Below are positions 5,222 through 7,388 of a stretch of 7,388 nucleotides of DNA, piece after piece. A program made the position numbers and the translations under genes. Source of the stretch: RECH01 sp964431105 (GTDB lineage: Bacteria; Cyanobacteriota; Cyanobacteriia; RECH01); contig CAYSIR010000209.1 in the NCBI GenBank assembly GCA_964431105.1, forward strand, positions 1 through 7,388, read 5' to 3'. Under the pieces are notes generated by a model, which saw nothing but the letters and a program-made list of their open reading frames with translations, was not told the DNA's origin and made no database searches. Position 1 is the stretch's first letter. Every line of letters starts with the position of its first letter.

Positions 5222-6733
5222 TTGACCCACCCAGAAGCACTCACCCTGTCGCCCCATCAATACACCGCACTCCATCGCCTTATGGTTAGGCTGGCAGGCT
5301 GGTGTCATCTTCCGGTTGCCATTGCTTCTCAACACGTCCACCACATTCTCAGCAGCAATGCTCAGCACCGATGGTTGGCTCCACGCTCGGCGGAAGGGAA
5401 CGCCCCAGAAACGGTGATTCCGTTTGCTGAACGGGTATGGCAAACGGGGCAACCGTTTGTTGTAAACAATGCCTCAGACCATCCAGACTTTCGACAATTG
5501 CCGCAGGTGGCTGCTTTTCCACATCTCAATTGCTATGCTGGCGTGCCGATTGTGGGCGATCGCCTAGGGAATTTTGGGGTACTGTCTGTGATGGGGTATG
5601 CGCTCAATCAGGTATCGGCTGATAGTGTGGACTTGCTGGAGCTAGCGGCCCATGAGGTTGTCGGTTTGTTGGGCGATCGCCCCGTTTACCGCCCGTCCAC
5701 CCCAACCGAAGCTGTTAGCACAGTTCGTTCCTACCCACCCCTGGCGATCGCCCCAACCTCCAGCCAACGGCTACGGCTTTTACAGCAAATGACCTCTGTA
5801 CTGCAAGAATGCGGTTCACTCTACAAAGCACAGCCAATCTTGCCAGAGTTTTTACAGCAGCTTTTTCTAGGAACCAGCGGACAGGTGTTGATGGGCAAAC
5901 ACACCCGCAAAAACCAAGCGGCGCTTGAACTCATGACCTGTTGGGGCAGCCTACCGGATGCGTGCAGCATCGAATGGTTTGACCACCTGCGCCCCGGCTT
6001 CGTTGAGCAGTCGTTAACCAATACGCCTCTGTTGGAGCATAGGGGGCATCTATACTGTCCGATGTGGGTCAATCAACGAATGTTTGGGCTGCTGGTGCTT
6101 ACGTCAGATGTATGGCAAACCAAGGGCGCACAGATTGCCATGTCTGAAAAGCAGTTTATTCAAGACGTGGCGCAACATCTGGCCATCACGCTGCACACCC
6201 TCAACCGTATCGATTTTTTACAGAAAGAGACGCTTCAAGATCCGCTCACTGGTCTCTATAACCGACGACACATGATGAATGTGCTGGATACTATGCTGCG
6301 TCGCGCAACCTATGGGCGCAATTTATTGTCGATCATCATGCTAGATATTGATTATTTCAAGCGGCTGAATGACTCGTTTGGGCATCCAGCGGGCGACCAG
6401 GTGTTAAAAGATTTAGGCGTGTTTCTGAAAGGATTTGTGCGCCCTACGGATGTGGCCTGCCGATATGGTGGTGAAGAGTTTTCGCTGATTTTGAATAATA
6501 CGGATAAACCAACGGCGCTGCGACGAGCGGAACGCATCCGTCAAGGAATTGCCTATATCACGATGAAGTACCAGGGGCGATCGCTGGGCAGTATCACCGT
6601 ATCGCTAGGCGTTGCGACATTTCCCGAAGATGGACAAACTGTCTCTGAGGTGATTCGAGCGGCGGATGCAGCCTTGTACCAGGCCAAGGCTAGCGGTCGC
6701 AATCGAGCTGCCGCCGCACAGCAGTCCAAATGA
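5222..6733 (+). CDS. GAF-GAF-GGDEF diguanylate cyclase
   Basis: The product (about 503 aa) should make c-di-GMP from two GTP in the cytoplasm. An N-terminal GAF domain spans about residues 10-150 (QTGQPFVVNNASDHPDF, then CYAGVPIVGDRLGNFGVLSV). A Pro/Ser/Thr-rich linker covers about 152-182. A second, more divergent GAF-like domain follows at about 185-333, containing YCPMWVNQRMFGLLVLTSD. The GGDEF domain (about 335-498) has DPLTGLYNRR, the metal-binding DIDYFKRLN (D375, D377), GHPAGDQ and an intact GGEEF active site (416-420), so it should be active. An RxxD inhibitory site (RPTD, 407-410) stands five residues before it, predicting product inhibition. No membrane segment or EAL domain is present. 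The start is uncertain: TTG 5222 keeps the whole first GAF domain but lacks a Shine-Dalgarno, the next ATG is 5282, and the frame is open back to 5156. The sensory ligand is unknown. Confidence 0.85.
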   Translation: MTHPEALTLSPHQYTALHRLMVRLAGWCHLPVAIASQHVHHILSSNAQHRWLAPRSAEGNAPETVIPFAERVWQTGQPFVVNNASDHPDFRQLPQVAAFPHLNCYAGVPIVGDRLGNFGVLSVMGYALNQVSADSVDLLELAAHEVVGLLGDRPVYRPSTPTEAVSTVRSYPPLAIAPTSSQRLRLLQQMTSVLQECGSLYKAQPILPEFLQQLFLGTSGQVLMGKHTRKNQAALELMTCWGSLPDACSIEWFDHLRPGFVEQSLTNTPLLEHRGHLYCPMWVNQRMFGLLVLTSDVWQTKGAQIAMSEKQFIQDVAQHLAITLHTLNRIDFLQKETLQDPLTGLYNRRHMMNVLDTMLRRATYGRNLLSIIMLDIDYFKRLNDSFGHPAGDQVLKDLGVFLKGFVRPTDVACRYGGEEFSLILNNTDKPTALRRAERIRQGIAYITMKYQGRSLGSITVSLGVATFPEDGQTVSEVIRAADAALYQAKASGRNRAAAAQQSK

Positions 6734-6806
6734 GCCGATTGGGCCCTTCGGCACGTCATCAACTGGCTCCTAAACGCCTACCGTGAGCGATGATTGGGTT
6801 GGGGCG

Positions 6807-7388
6807 CTAGCGGGTGGGATCGGGCAGAGTTCCAGTTCGGGCTTCAATCATTTCTCGCTCGCCGCCGCGGCTCACCTCAATTTGCAGCACTTCACCAACG
6901 CCAGCAATTTCAACCTGGTTCTGCACCTGCGCCGCATCTTCAACAGCTACCCCATTGATGGACACGATGATGTCACTCTGACGCAATCCAGCCGCCTGCG
7001 CGGGCGTATCCGGCAGCACTTTCATAATGACAACGCCTTGCTCCAGGGATGGGTCAATCCTTAGTCCGTTCTCCTCAAGCTGGACTTTAACCTCCGGCGA
7101 TAGATCAATCATCTGAATTCCCAAAAACGGATGCTCAACCCGTCCTGTTTCAAAAAGCTGTTCGGCAACCCGTAGGGCTGTTTCGATGGGAATCGCAAAC
7201 CCTAGACCCTGTCCATCTGCTCGAATGGCGGTGTTGATACCAATGACTTCACCGCGATCGTTGAGCAATGGACCGCCGGAGTTACCGGGGTTAATGGCGG
7301 CATCAGTTTGAATGAAGTTCACCCGTTTGTCGGGAATGCCGATTTGGGAGCTAGAGCGCCCGGTTGCGCTAATGATGCCAGCGGTAAC
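6807..7388 (-). CDS. HtrA/DegP-family serine protease, C-terminal part (5' end outside window)
   Basis: The 193 visible residues are the C-terminal part of an S1C trypsin-like protease with a PDZ domain, as in the cyanobacterial HhoA/HhoB/HtrA set, which degrades or refolds damaged proteins in the periplasm or thylakoid lumen. The frame is open to the right edge and begins VTAGIISATGRSSSQIGIPD. The catalytic serine lies in INPGNSGGPLLN (S37 of the fragment). The catalytic His and Asp would lie upstream, outside the window. GFAIPIETA follows, then a PDZ domain from about FLGIQMIDL to the end, with GVVIMKVLPDTPAQAAGLRQSDIIVSING as its core. The stop is TAG, and the tail LPDPTR is short, with only one PDZ visible, unlike two-PDZ DegP. 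It converges on the diguanylate cyclase gene across 73 bp. Which paralogue it is cannot be told here. Confidence 0.9.
   Translation of the reverse strand, partial: VTAGIISATGRSSSQIGIPDKRVNFIQTDAAINPGNSGGPLLNDRGEVIGINTAIRADGQGLGFAIPIETALRVAEQLFETGRVEHPFLGIQMIDLSPEVKVQLEENGLRIDPSLEQGVVIMKVLPDTPAQAAGLRQSDIIVSINGVAVEDAAQVQNQVEIAGVGEVLQIEVSRGGEREMIEARTGTLPDPTR

Noticed and set aside
6734..6752. GCCGA/TCGGC inverted repeat between the convergent genes as a terminator
   Set aside because: Only five base pairs with a 9-nt loop and no T-run on either side; too weak to call.
6783..7064. 93-codon plus-strand open frame at the right end
   Set aside because: It lies antisense to the well-conserved PDZ domain of the HtrA-type protease and has no family resemblance.

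Overview
This window looks like chromosomal DNA of a cyanobacterium. The HIP1 octamer GCGATCGC occurs about 18 times in 7.4 kb by my count, and the gene content agrees: a CrtD-type carotenoid desaturase, a cyanobacterial DUF3084 membrane/coiled-coil protein and an HhoA/HhoB/HtrA-type protease. I found no phage, transposase, CRISPR, tRNA or rRNA gene. The genus cannot be named from this sequence.

Layout, left to right. Positions 1-80 hold an open minus-strand frame that may be the start of a gene running off the left edge (weak). Positions 186-1754 (minus) encode the C-3',4' desaturase CrtD of myxol/myxoxanthophyll synthesis. Its probable promoter is an extended -10 at 1780-1788, with two copies of a 9-bp direct repeat upstream. 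Positions 1853-3274 (minus) encode a DUF3084 protein with two membrane segments, a long coiled coil and a C-terminal domain. It lies upstream of crtD in the same direction. A 237- to 255-bp divergent promoter region separates it from a plus-strand nitronate monooxygenase/FabK-like flavoprotein (3530-4621). A perfect 32-bp HIP1-centred palindrome lies just past that gene's stop. About 560 bp of apparently non-coding, AT-richer DNA follows, with short inverted and tandem repeats. Next comes a GAF-GAF-GGDEF diguanylate cyclase (5222-6733, plus), convergent with the 3' part of an HtrA-family serine protease (6807-7388, minus), which runs off the right edge.

The genes do not form one pathway. They are separate housekeeping or stress-related units: carotenoid synthesis, envelope structure, flavin-dependent oxidation, c-di-GMP signalling and periplasmic or luminal protein quality control. 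DUF3084 and crtD could be co-transcribed, but crtD appears to have its own promoter. I see no convincing undescribed multi-gene system. The points most worth a second look are the 32-bp palindrome, the paired 9-bp repeats before crtD, the predicted outside location and cysteine pair of the DUF3084 protein, the cysteine cluster in the flavoprotein, and the unclear start and long leader of the diguanylate cyclase.
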